DNA of 25,612 nt, taken from an uncultured Anaerolineaceae bacterium (GTDB lineage Bacteria; Chloroflexota; Anaerolineae; Promineifilales; Promineifilaceae). The stretch lies in contig CALBTC010000328.1 in assembly GCA_937967805.1 (NCBI GenBank), forward strand, positions 1 through 25,612. The letters are read 5' to 3'. Below the pieces are notes generated by a model. It was given only the letters and a program-made list of their open reading frames with translations, made no database searches and had not been told where the DNA came from. The translations under genes were made by a program, and so were the position numbers. Below, piece after piece: positions 7,324-14,988 of this stretch (within the stretch, counting starts at the first letter, position 1; each line of letters starts with the position of its first letter).

Positions 7324-7578
7324 TTAATGGCGGAAGTGGACGAAGATACGGCCGTAATTCTTACTATCCTTCTCTACCCGATGGTACAGCTTGCGAACCT
7401 CCGGCTGGTTGAGAAAACGCAAAACGCGCTTCTTCAGTTGGCCGCTGCCCTTGCCCGGAATGATCTCTACCAATTCAATCCGCCGCTCGATGGCTTCTTC
7501 CATGATCCGGTTCAGCTCCGCCTCAATTTTATCGCCGCGGTTGTAAATATCGTGCAAATCCAGCTTTAATTTTGCCAT
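7324..7578 (-). CDS. Stand-alone Smr domain protein
   Basis: Small protein of 84 residues made of a single Smr domain (the C-terminal domain of MutS2), a family with nicking endonuclease or endoribonuclease activity in studied members. Visible hallmarks are LDLH at residues 6-9, a helix of about 25 residues, EIIPGKGSGQLKKRV (GKGSG at 42-46) and a final strand GRIFVHF. The length fits a minimal Smr domain without the N-terminal extension of E. coli SmrA or SmrB. It is the upstream partner of the RNA ligase gene (50-bp gap). AAGG directly precedes the ATG and another AAGGA lies further upstream. The adjacent 5' gap to DUF58 carries a CGCAAAGG-type repeat. Role in RNA or DNA processing is an inference from the family. 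Confidence 0.85.
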   Translation of the reverse strand: MAKLKLDLHDIYNRGDKIEAELNRIMEEAIERRIELVEIIPGKGSGQLKKRVLRFLNQPEVRKLYHRVEKDSKNYGRIFVHFRH

Positions 7579-7633
7579 CCTTTTTTGTATCCTTGTTCGG
7601 CAGGTTCATCAGATGTTGTTAGAAATAACTTAT

Positions 7634-7690
7634 GTCGCGCAAAGGCGCAAAGGTGAAAATCCTTGGCGTCTTTGCGTGAGACTCTTTGCC
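7634..7690. repeat. CGCAAAGG short repeat with small stem
   Basis: GCGCAAAGG occurs twice in tandem, and CGCAAAG (7646-7652) pairs with CTTTGCG (7670-7676). It fills most of the gap between DUF58 and the Smr gene and belongs to the dispersed 'rotating 10-mer' class of intergenic repeats seen elsewhere in the window. Confidence 0.55.
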
Positions 7691-7705
7691 GCCTCACACC
7701 TGGCT

Positions 7706-9019
7706 TCAAAGCATGGTTTTTGCTTTCAGCTCGAGGTAGCGGTTAATCACGGCGATGGAGAGCTGGTTGGCGGGGACGTCTAAGGTGAGGACGCCTTGCC
7801 GGCGCAGTTGGTCCAGCGTCACCTGGCGCTGGACCAGCAGTTGGCTGGCAGCCATGCGCTGGTAGGCCATTTGCGAATCTTCCGGCTGCTGCTGCGCTGC
7901 CTGCACCACGTCCGGGTCGCTAATGGTGACCACCAGCGGCAGGCTGCGCCGCGCCAGCAGTGAGACATGGCTCACCAATCCTTCCATGCTAACCCCGTGC
8001 GTCAAATCGGTAAAGATAACCACCAGCGAGCGCTTGCGCTGCTTGGCCGCCAGGTAGCTCAATGCCCGGCGATAATCGGACTCCACCGGCTGGGCTTCAA
8101 CGGCGTAGAGCAGCTCTAACATGCGGTAAAATTGGCCGCGTCCCTGCCGTGGCGAGAGATAATGCTGGATGTCGTGGGCAAAGCTCATCAGGCCAACTTT
8201 GTCCCCTTTGCCGGTGGCCACGTAACCCAGCAGCAGCACGGCGTTGACCACGTAATCCAGCTTGGCCATCTGGGCCACCGGGCTTTGCATCATGCGCCCC
8301 ACGTCCAGCAGGGCAATGACGTTTTGGCTGCGCTCTGTCTGGTATTCCACGGTGACGGGACGGTGACGGCGGGCGGTGGCTTTCCAGTCGATGCGGCGGT
8401 ATTCGTCGTCGGGCAGATATTCGCGCAGGCGTTCGAATTCGGTGCCCTCGCCAAACTGGCGCGTGTGGCGCAGACCGATTTCTTGCAGGCGATTGCGCCG
8501 CAACAGCAAATCGTAACGGCGCACGTCCAGCAGGTTGGGGTACACCTTCACCGGCGCGGTGAGGGGCAGACTGCCCTGGCGGATGGCCAGCCCCAGCGGC
8601 CCCTGCCAGCGCAAATTCAGGTTGCCAAACCGGTAATCGCCACGCCGCAGCGGGTGCACGTAATAGGTGGCTTCCCAGGTGCGGCGCGGGGCAATTTCGC
8701 CGCTGAGCAGCCGCTCGGAGATATTAAATTCGTCGGGCGGTTCGTCGCGCAGCCACACGCTGGCCGGGCGGTTGCTGCGATTGCGTACAAAAACTTTGAT
8801 AGGGTTGTCGGTCCCCAGGCTGAGCTTCTGGTCATGCTCGCGGCGGACGTTGAAGCGCTTTTCGATGGGTTCGGCCGTTTTCCAATCGAACCAGATGAGC
8901 AGGCAGGCCAACACAAAATAAACCAGCGCCAGCCACTGCATGATCGGCAGCCAGGTAGCCGTCGCCAAAATGGGGGCGGAGAGCAGTAAAATGAGGATGC
9001 CTCGATTCGTCGGCTGCAT
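7706..9019 (-). CDS. DUF58 domain protein (MoxR-locus partner)
   Basis: Membrane-anchored protein of 437 residues. Two hydrophobic helices (about residues 8-45) are followed by a beta-rich region, the diagnostic DUF58 stretch (about 190-218: FGEGTEFERLREYLPDDEYR, then RIDWKATAR) and a von Willebrand A-like fold with LLDVGRMM in place of a full metal-binding DxSxS motif. DUF58 proteins accompany MoxR ATPases and are thought to help assemble or activate envelope or metal-containing complexes; the exact target here is unknown. In most loci DUF58 follows moxR directly, but here a P450 gene intervenes. The start ATG is preceded by an AATCTGTGGATAAAT repeat and no Shine-Dalgarno sequence. The gene has no ACGGCCGT site, unusual for its length in this window. 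Confidence 0.93.
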   Translation of the reverse strand: MQPTNRGILILLLSAPILATATWLPIMQWLALVYFVLACLLIWFDWKTAEPIEKRFNVRREHDQKLSLGTDNPIKVFVRNRSNRPASVWLRDEPPDEFNISERLLSGEIAPRRTWEATYYVHPLRRGDYRFGNLNLRWQGPLGLAIRQGSLPLTAPVKVYPNLLDVRRYDLLLRRNRLQEIGLRHTRQFGEGTEFERLREYLPDDEYRRIDWKATARRHRPVTVEYQTERSQNVIALLDVGRMMQSPVAQMAKLDYVVNAVLLLGYVATGKGDKVGLMSFAHDIQHYLSPRQGRGQFYRMLELLYAVEAQPVESDYRRALSYLAAKQRKRSLVVIFTDLTHGVSMEGLVSHVSLLARRSLPLVVTISDPDVVQAAQQQPEDSQMAYQRMAASQLLVQRQVTLDQLRRQGVLTLDVPANQLSIAVINRYLELKAKTML

Positions 9020-9023
9020 AGAT

Positions 9024-9170
9024 TATTTATCCACAGATTACACAGATTTCGCAGATTGAAATGCGGAACACAGAGTTACACAGAGAAATCACAGAGCTGC
9101 ACAGAGAACAACAGCTAATCTCATTTTCTCAGGGCTCTCTTTTTCCCTCTGTGGTCTCTGCGTCCTAGAG
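9024..9170. repeat. Repeat block left of P450 (with 16-bp arm)
   Basis: It begins with TATTTATCCACAGATT (9024-9039) and CAGATTTCGCAGAT (9043-9056), both of which recur inverted on the other side of the P450 gene. It continues with several CACAGAG units and a complementary CTCTGTGGTCTCTGCG run near 9150-9167, so the block can also fold on itself. No gene is present. Confidence 0.7.
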
Positions 9171-9182
9171 TTCATGTCTAAG

Positions 9183-10544
9183 CTACCTTTTTTGCACAGT
9201 CATTATCAGGCCGTGTTTGGGGCGGATGGTGACGAGCGGGTCGGCCACAACCGGGTGATTGGGCAGCAGTTTTAGGCGGTATTTTTGGTAAACAGCCGTC
9301 ACCACCAACCCCATCTCCACCCTGGCAAACTGATCGCCAATGCACAGCCGCGCCCCGCCGCCAAAGGGAAAATAGGCGTAGCGCGGGCGTTGCATTTCCG
9401 CTTCAGGCAGGAAATGGTCCGGGTAGAACTGTTCCGGTTTTTCCCAGAAAGCTGGATGCCGGTGTGTGGTGTACGGGCTCATGATGATAATTGCGTTCGC
9501 CGGAATCGGCTCACCCAGCATTGTATCAGATTCAACAGCGCGGCGGGTGATGACCCAGGCAGGCGGGTACAGCCGCAGTGCCTCGGCAATGACGCGCTTG
9601 ACGGTGGGGAGGTTGGGCAAATCATCGGTGGTGGGCAGACGGCCGTTCAAAACACCATCAATCTCCGCCACCAGTTCCCCTTCAACTGTCGGGTTTTGTG
9701 ACAGCAGGTAAAAAAGCCAGCTCAGGCCGGAAGCGGCCGTTTCGTGCCCGGCCACAATCAGGGTGATCAGCTCATCGCGCAGCTCGGCGCGGCTCATCGT
9801 TTCGCCGGTTTCGCGGTTGGTGGCAGCCAGCATCTGGCTCAATATGTCATCTGGATTGCTGCGACCCTGTTGGTGGTCGGTGATTGCCCGGTCGATGAGG
9901 GCGTCCAGCTTTTGCAGGCCGGCCCGAAAGCGCCGGTTGCGCGGCGTGGGGATTGCCAGCGGCAGCACAATCGGGCGCTGCGAACGGTATACAACGTAAT
10001 CCAGCATTGTCAGCACGGCCCGAGCCAGTTCAGCAGCATCTTCCTCTAAATCAATACCCAGCAGCGCCTGGCCGATGATTTCCAGCGTCACGGCCATCAT
10101 CTCCTCATCGATGTCCAATGGCTGGCCCGATTGGGCGATTGGCTGCCATTTTTGTAGCATCTTTTGCGTGGCGGCCATCATCGTTTGCCCCCAGCCCAGT
10201 ACCTTTTGCCGGTGAAAGGCAGGTTGGATCATGCGCCGCTGCCTGCGCCAGAAACGGCCGTCGCTGGTCAACAGCCCGCGCCCGGTGATTTTGGCCAGCG
10301 TGTTGTACTGCACCGTGTTCTTGCTGTAGTTGCGCTGGTTGGTCACCAGCACATGCTCAATCAGGTCGGGATGATTCAACTGGTACACTTCCCACAGCCC
10401 AAGCGGATAATGAATAAAGTCGCCATGCGCCGCCACACTGCCTTGCAAAAACGCCAACGGATCCCGCTGAATCTGCGGAATGCGCAGCGGGGAGAGGTTA
10501 ACTGCTTTGAGCGTGGGGGTGGAAACGGCCGTGTCAATCATCAT
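9183..10544 (-). CDS. Cytochrome P450
   Basis: Heme monooxygenase of about 453 residues, the usual length for a soluble bacterial P450. The I-helix oxygen-activation motif is AGHETAASG (about residues 265-273). The K-helix ExxR is EALR (321-324), and the heme loop is FGGGARLCIG with the cysteine ligand at about residue 401. The N-terminal region shows WRRQRRMIQPAF, the C-helix WxxxR that contacts heme. The substrate is unknown; it resembles the fatty-acid/terpenoid-oxidising group more than narrow actinobacterial types. A TTG at 10553 is in frame, but I choose the ATG at 10544 (another follows at 10541). No Shine-Dalgarno is visible. No ferredoxin or reductase gene is nearby. It splits moxR from DUF58 and is flanked by inverted repeats, suggesting insertion into this locus; its ACGGCCGT content is like its neighbours. 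Confidence 0.95.
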   Translation of the reverse strand: MMIDTAVSTPTLKAVNLSPLRIPQIQRDPLAFLQGSVAAHGDFIHYPLGLWEVYQLNHPDLIEHVLVTNQRNYSKNTVQYNTLAKITGRGLLTSDGRFWRRQRRMIQPAFHRQKVLGWGQTMMAATQKMLQKWQPIAQSGQPLDIDEEMMAVTLEIIGQALLGIDLEEDAAELARAVLTMLDYVVYRSQRPIVLPLAIPTPRNRRFRAGLQKLDALIDRAITDHQQGRSNPDDILSQMLAATNRETGETMSRAELRDELITLIVAGHETAASGLSWLFYLLSQNPTVEGELVAEIDGVLNGRLPTTDDLPNLPTVKRVIAEALRLYPPAWVITRRAVESDTMLGEPIPANAIIIMSPYTTHRHPAFWEKPEQFYPDHFLPEAEMQRPRYAYFPFGGGARLCIGDQFARVEMGLVVTAVYQKYRLKLLPNHPVVADPLVTIRPKHGLIMTVQKR

Positions 10545-10553
10545 AAAAAACAA

Positions 10554-10650
10554 TCCGCAGATTACGCAAATTAGCGCAGATTGTTATGTTCCGAAAAAGG
10601 TCATCTGCGAAATCTGCAGCGCTTTGCAAGCGCCAATCTGTGGATAAATA
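10554..10650. repeat. Repeat block right of P450 (with 16-bp arm)
   Basis: It contains GCAGATTACGCAAATT-type text, ATCTGCGAAATCTG (10603-10616) and AATCTGTGGATAAATA (10635-10650). The last two are perfect reverse complements of segments at 9043-9056 and 9024-9039. The block starts ten bases before the P450 ATG and ends one base before the moxR stop codon. Confidence 0.7.
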
Positions 10651-10651
10651 T

Positions 10652-11608
10652 TTAACGCGGTACCTCAACCTGGCCCAACAGCCGCCGAATCACCGCGTCG
10701 GCATTGAGCCCTTCAATTTCGGCTTCCGGTTTGAGCAGGATGCGGTGGCGGTAGACGGCTGGCGTGACGTATTTCACATCGTCTGGCGTCACAAAGTCGC
10801 GGCCTTGAAGGGCGGCAAACGTTTTGGACGAGAGCAGCACGTGGGTGGCGGCGCGGGTGCTGGCCCCCAACGTTAAATCTGGCGACTGGCGCGAAACGGC
10901 CGCAACCTGGGCAATGTAGTTCAGCACCCCATCTTCCACCACCACCTGGTTGATCGCCTGCCGCGCTTCGGCAATGGCTTCGGCCGTAAGCCGGGCTGTG
11001 AGACCAGTGGCGGCCAGATCGTGGGCATCGAAGCCGTGGTGATAGCGGCGCAGCACCTCAATTTCCGTGTCCAGATCGGAGTAAGGCACGGTGACTTTGA
11101 ACAGGAAGCGGTCCAACTGCGCCTCCGGCAGCGGGTAGGTACCTTCGTACTCGATGGGGTTTTGCGTGGCGATGACCATGAAGGGCACGCCCAGCGGATA
11201 GCGGGTGCCCTCCAGGTTGACCTGCCGCTCTTCCATCGCTTCCAGCAGGGCGGATTGGGTTTTAGCCGGGGCACGATTGATCTCATCGGCCAGCAAAATC
11301 TGGGTGAAGATCGGCCCCTTTTTCAGATAAAATTGTCCATTGCTGATGTCGAAAACAGAAGTGCCCAAAATGTCTGACGGCATAAGGTCCGGCGTGAACT
11401 GAATGCGGTTGAAATTTGCCTGCACCAGTTGGGCCAGGGTCTTGGCCATAAGCGTTTTGGCCGTGCCGGGCACGCCTTCCAGCAGCACATGGCCGCCGGT
11501 GAGCAGGGCGATGGTGAGCATCTCAAACGGCTCTTCCAGGCCCACCAGCACCTTATCGGCCTCCTGCCGCAGGGTTTGGTAGATGGTTTTGAGTTGGGTT
11601 GGTTCCAT
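10652..11608 (-). CDS. MoxR family AAA+ ATPase
   Basis: Cytoplasmic AAA+ ATPase of 318 residues, a full-length MoxR protein. Walker A is GVPGTAKT (45-52), Walker B is ILLADE (104-109), followed by [18 protein letters not shown]. Sensor 1 lies in ATQNP (147-151), and the family signature [13 protein letters not shown] follows. MoxR proteins act as chaperone-like ATPases that mature partner complexes together with DUF58/vWA proteins encoded alongside. GAGGAG six bases before the ATG supports the start. A 205-bp repeat-filled gap separates it from DUF4350 upstream, and a P450 gene separates it from DUF58 downstream. The gene holds an ACGGCCGC near-match but no ACGGCCGT. Confidence 0.96.
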   Translation of the reverse strand: MEPTQLKTIYQTLRQEADKVLVGLEEPFEMLTIALLTGGHVLLEGVPGTAKTLMAKTLAQLVQANFNRIQFTPDLMPSDILGTSVFDISNGQFYLKKGPIFTQILLADEINRAPAKTQSALLEAMEERQVNLEGTRYPLGVPFMVIATQNPIEYEGTYPLPEAQLDRFLFKVTVPYSDLDTEIEVLRRYHHGFDAHDLAATGLTARLTAEAIAEARQAINQVVVEDGVLNYIAQVAAVSRQSPDLTLGASTRAATHVLLSSKTFAALQGRDFVTPDDVKYVTPAVYRHRILLKPEAEIEGLNADAVIRRLLGQVEVPR

Positions 11609-11616
11609 TTTGTCTC

Positions 11617-11676
11617 CTCGTTATCCGTAATCGGTGAACGGTTATCGGTGAACCGTTATCGGTTATCGGCAAACGG
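11617..11676. repeat. GGTTATCGGTGAAC-type short-period repeat
   Basis: Degenerate tandem units of about 12-14 bases built from TTATCGGTGAACGG run upstream of moxR. Related complementary text (ACCGATTACCGACC) lies at 11769-11833, so the two blocks could pair and loop out the intervening DNA. No gene is seen in this gap. Confidence 0.6.
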
Positions 11677-11768
11677 ATTGTCGTTAGTGAAATACTCAGG
11701 TTGGGATTCACGCCTGAAACTTTCTGCATATTCGCTCTTTTCCATCTTAACTTAAACGCTCCTTCCAC

Positions 11769-11833
11769 TGTTCACCGTTTACTATTTACCGACCACCGAT
11801 TACCGACCACTGATTACTGCTTACTGAACACTG
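11769..11833. repeat. ACCGATTACCGACC-type repeat overlapping the DUF4350 stop
   Basis: Short-period text continues through the TAA stop of DUF4350 (11814-11816) and into its last codons, so the final Ser-Lys-Gln residues appear to be encoded by repeat-like sequence (ACTGCTTACTGAACA). Confidence 0.6.
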
Positions 11834-12971
11834 TCGCCTCTCGCACAATCTGCACCATCTCCCCTTCGCTGACGTCGGTGCGGGACAGTTTTTGCAGCAG
11901 CCGGCGCAGGGCGTCGGTGTCTAGATTGGGTTGGTAGGCGGCGAGTTGGTTGATGAATTCGTCGTCGGGCAGGCTGGGATTGAGCCGGTAGCGTGCGCCT
12001 AACTCGCGCTTCAGATGATCGTGGTAATGTTGCAGGACGGCCGTTCGGTGTCCCGCCCGCCGGCTGAGATTGGCAATACCGGTAATGTACTCCAGCGGGG
12101 CGCGGCGCACAATATCCTGCTGCAGCGGCACCGGCCGGCCAAAGTGACGGCCGCGCAGCAGTAGTCCGATAAAAATAACGGCCAGCACCAGCAGCAAAGC
12201 CCGGCCCACCGGCGTGCGCTGGAGCCAGTTGCCGGCCGTCAGCGCATCGTCTGCTTGGGGACGAATGCCGTGGTGCCACTCGTTAAACCAGATGCCGCGC
12301 ACGTCTGGCGCGCCGTTGAGCAGGTTGAGCACCAGCTCGGCATTGCCCTCTTTTTGCAGCCCTTCGTTACTGAATGGTTCGGTGAGGGTAGTGAAGATGA
12401 CACGGCCGTTTCCCTCAGCAAAAGCAACGGCCGTGGGATTCCCATTTTGGTTGGCCAGCAGCGTCACAAAATCATCCCGCTCCGGGCGCAAAAAATAAGG
12501 CGTGCCGGCGTTTTCCAGCGTGGGCAGCGGCGGCGCTTGCAGCAGCGGGGTCTGGTTAGAAACGGCCGCATCGGTTGACGGCACCAGACCAAAGTTAATC
12601 TCTAATTCGTTGGCCAGGCTGGCGCTGATTGCCCCATTGCCGGCGATGAGCAGCGTGCCGCCATCCTCTACCCAATTGTGCAGCAGCTCCCACTCGCCTG
12701 GGGTAAACGCAACGGTGGGCTCCAGTACCAGGGCCAGATTGACACCAGCTGGGACGCCAAACGAGGCGCCGACCGAATCGGTCAGTTTCATGTTTTGCGA
12801 TTCCAAATAAAGCCAGAGCGCCCGGCTGCCCTGGGGCTGGGTGGAAAAAGAAGCTAACGGTGGGTCTTCCAGGCTGGCCTGGGCCTGCTGCACCACGGTG
12901 ATAACCGTGAAAATGGTCAGCAAAAGGAAGAGCCCCAGCGCCAGCAGCGTGTCGCGAGACGGCCGTTTCAT
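11814..12971 (-). CDS. DUF4350 domain membrane protein
   Basis: Membrane protein of 385 residues. One N-terminal transmembrane helix (about 9-29) is followed by an outward-facing domain with the DUF4350/GATase-like pattern (SRALWLYLESQ, LLHNWVEDGGTLLIAGN, GRVIFTTLTEPFSNEGL, FNEWHHG), a second helix (about 256-273) and a cytoplasmic helical tail of about 110 residues. DUF4350 is a standing member of MoxR/DUF58/DUF4129 loci; its biochemical function is unknown. The start ATG overlaps the stop of the upstream DUF4129 gene (ATGA), showing translational coupling. ACGGCCGT at 12959 encodes part of the N-terminal Lys-Arg-Pro-Ser. The 3' end runs into repeat sequence. Confidence 0.88.
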   Translation of the reverse strand: MKRPSRDTLLALGLFLLLTIFTVITVVQQAQASLEDPPLASFSTQPQGSRALWLYLESQNMKLTDSVGASFGVPAGVNLALVLEPTVAFTPGEWELLHNWVEDGGTLLIAGNGAISASLANELEINFGLVPSTDAAVSNQTPLLQAPPLPTLENAGTPYFLRPERDDFVTLLANQNGNPTAVAFAEGNGRVIFTTLTEPFSNEGLQKEGNAELVLNLLNGAPDVRGIWFNEWHHGIRPQADDALTAGNWLQRTPVGRALLLVLAVIFIGLLLRGRHFGRPVPLQQDIVRRAPLEYITGIANLSRRAGHRTAVLQHYHDHLKRELGARYRLNPSLPDDEFINQLAAYQPNLDTDALRRLLQKLSRTDVSEGEMVQIVREATVFSKQ

Positions 12972-13945
12972 CCCGCCTCCTTTTGCTGCTTGAGCATTTC
13001 TACGCGTTGCGCGTAGGCGTCGTATTCATTGGCCGTCACGGTTTGGAAACCGTACCAGACGCGGTCAAAGACGTCGATGACCTCGCGCAAAATGGCGGCC
13101 AGCTCAGGGCGATGGGAAACGGTGCGCAAATATTCGCGGTTGGTCAGTGAGCGATCGTAGCGCAGCAGACCCCGTTCTTCCAGCAGCAGCAGGGAGGAGA
13201 GGTAAAGGTAGCGCACGGCCGTGCGGTAATCGCCCCCGGTGGACAGTTCCTGGGCTCGCTGCAAGGCCAACTCGGCGGTGAGCGGTTCGCCACCCAGCTC
13301 CTCCTCAGCGCTCATGGCGGCGTCGGCCGTGAAGTCGGCAACAAGACCGCGCAGGGCGTAGGCCAGCACCAGGGCCACCAACACGGCCGCGGCAACGACG
13401 ATCAGGTCACCGAGCGGCAGCCGAATTGTGCTCTCTTCGGGGAAGTGGCGCAGGAAAAAATCTTCAATGGCCTGGCGGATGTCTTGCCACAGCCGCTGCA
13501 AAAAATTGGGCTCGTCGGGCGCATACTGGAACTCGGCTCGGCGCAAAATTTGGCTGAGGGCGGCTTCATCCAGTTGGGGGAGGGCGGGGTCCGGCCAGCC
13601 CTGGCGGCTGCTGGCGTAGGCGGTGAACAAGGTGGTCAGTGTCTCCAGGCTGTTGTTTTCGTTTTGCAGTTCGCGGATGAGGAAGCTGTGGTCGATGGGT
13701 TGGGTACGGCCGTCCGGCAGTTCAACCGCGTCTATGGCCGCCAATCGGGCGGCGGCCGTTTGGCGCACGGCGCTGTCGTCTGATTCGGCGGCGTTCAAAT
13801 CGTCCCGAATGTCGGCAATGGTTTGCCAATAGGCATCTAGCATGAGAGAGCTGGATTGCGCCTGAACGGCTTGCTTGCCCATTAACAGCAGCAGACACAC
13901 GAAGAGCCAGGGTAGGAAACGGCCGTATCTCCCCCGCCTAAACAT
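12968..13945 (-). CDS. DUF4129 domain membrane protein
   Basis: Protein of about 325 residues with a signal peptide or signal anchor (LPWLFVCLLLLMGKQAVQAQ), an extracytoplasmic helical region, a transmembrane helix near the middle (DLIVVAAAVLVALVLAYAL) and a C-terminal cytoplasmic DUF4129 domain (YRTAVRYLYLSSLLLLEERG, YDRSLTNREYL, FDRVWYG). Such domains occur in MoxR/DUF58 loci, often fused to transglutaminase; function is unknown. I take the ATG at 13945, which shares one base with the previous stop (TGATG), rather than the in-frame TTG one codon earlier. The stop overlaps the next start (ATGA). ACGGCCGT sites lie at the N-terminus (13919) and at 13706 and 13215. Confidence 0.87.
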   Translation of the reverse strand: MFRRGRYGRFLPWLFVCLLLLMGKQAVQAQSSSLMLDAYWQTIADIRDDLNAAESDDSAVRQTAAARLAAIDAVELPDGRTQPIDHSFLIRELQNENNSLETLTTLFTAYASSRQGWPDPALPQLDEAALSQILRRAEFQYAPDEPNFLQRLWQDIRQAIEDFFLRHFPEESTIRLPLGDLIVVAAAVLVALVLAYALRGLVADFTADAAMSAEEELGGEPLTAELALQRAQELSTGGDYRTAVRYLYLSSLLLLEERGLLRYDRSLTNREYLRTVSHRPELAAILREVIDVFDRVWYGFQTVTANEYDAYAQRVEMLKQQKEAG

Positions 13946-14988
13946 CAAAACCCACTTAACCCGCTTAAACCAAACGTCAGCAGCAAAATGATGAGAATGA
14001 GGGCAATGTACAGCGCAACAATGGCAATGGTGATGAGGGCAAAATAGCCTAGCTCTTCCCAGGCAGGGATGGCGCTTTTGTCAAGTGGCGGGGCGGTTGT
14101 TGTCAAAGATTCGGCATCCGCCTGCTTGCTTAGGGCCAGCAGCGCCAAATCGAACCCTTCAGTGCGGACGCGGACGTCAAAATAAAGCAGGGTGACGCAG
14201 GTGAGCTGCAAGGGTAGGTAAATCAGGTTCAGCAGCAGGCCAATCACCTGCTGAATGAGCGTGGAAGTTGTGGCGTCTACACTGCTGCCCAAGACGCTGT
14301 TGATGATAAAAACCGACAGAATAGCCGGACCGGTTACCACCAGCTGGCCAAAGATGCCCAGCAGCAGCATAAAGCCAATCAGCCACCAGAAGCGCCGCCG
14401 GGCTAAATCCCAGGCGCGCTGCAACGCTTCCAGGGCGCCGCGACGTTCCAAGACGACCACCGGGGCCACCAGTGGCAGCACCACCAGCGCAAAGAAAAAG
14501 ATCATGCCCAGGCCGGTAAACCAACCGAGGCAGGGAACAATGATCCACCAGATGCCCAGGGCGATGACTATGAAGATGCCGATAAAGGTAGCCAGCAGCA
14601 GGATGACCCCAGAACGGCCGATTTTGCGGTAAGCGCCAAACAGATCAATTTTGTGCCCCAGGTAGTTTTCGGCCACGGCTTTGGTCATGGCGGCGGTGGC
14701 CAACTGCACCAGCAGCAGCGTCACCAGCCGCCCCAGCCACACCCAGGGGTTGTTGCCAAAGCCGCTGCTCTGGGCGATTTGCAGCCACATGTCGGTGACG
14801 GTAGCGGCAGGATTGAACGTTGGAGCCGGGGCCAGCCAGAGGCCGATCATGTTGACAATGGCTGCCGGAATCTGGGCAATGGCCACAATGCCGACAAAAA
14901 TGAGGAAGTTGTTGCGATACAGCCGAATGGCGCGGTCCAGCAGTTGCGCCATGCCCAACGGTTGTAAATTATTAGTGAGTGCGGTCAT
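13945..14988 (-). CDS. Multi-pass membrane protein, paralog of the next gene
   Basis: Integral membrane protein of 347 residues with about six to seven hydrophobic segments. The N-terminus LQPLGMAQLLDRAIRLYRNNFLIFVGIV matches the neighbouring protein (LRPLSIAELFDRSFRLYRNNFVTFLGIV), and the middle LERRGALEALQRAWDLARRRFWWLIGFM matches LEKGGVINSIKRAWTIGKLRFWWVFGYL, so the two are tandem paralogs. The arrangement resembles the 'glycerophosphoryl diester phosphodiesterase membrane domain' / DUF975-like group, which is often annotated without known activity. There is no catalytic domain. The start ATG overlaps the upstream stop (ATGA), so it is translated as part of the operon. An insertion of about 40 residues near the C-terminus accounts for most of the length difference. 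Confidence 0.8.
   Translation of the reverse strand: MTALTNNLQPLGMAQLLDRAIRLYRNNFLIFVGIVAIAQIPAAIVNMIGLWLAPAPTFNPAATVTDMWLQIAQSSGFGNNPWVWLGRLVTLLLVQLATAAMTKAVAENYLGHKIDLFGAYRKIGRSGVILLLATFIGIFIVIALGIWWIIVPCLGWFTGLGMIFFFALVVLPLVAPVVVLERRGALEALQRAWDLARRRFWWLIGFMLLLGIFGQLVVTGPAILSVFIINSVLGSSVDATTSTLIQQVIGLLLNLIYLPLQLTCVTLLYFDVRVRTEGFDLALLALSKQADAESLTTTAPPLDKSAIPAWEELGYFALITIAIVALYIALILIILLLTFGLSGLSGF

Noticed and set aside
8132..8989. Plus-strand frame of 285 residues opposite DUF58
   Set aside because: It is antisense to the DUF58 and vWA-like motifs, and its composition is typical of a mirror frame of GC-rich coding DNA.
9024..9170. CRISPR array
   Set aside because: The repeat units are degenerate, 7-12 bases long and adjacent, without constant-length spacers, and no cas gene is present.
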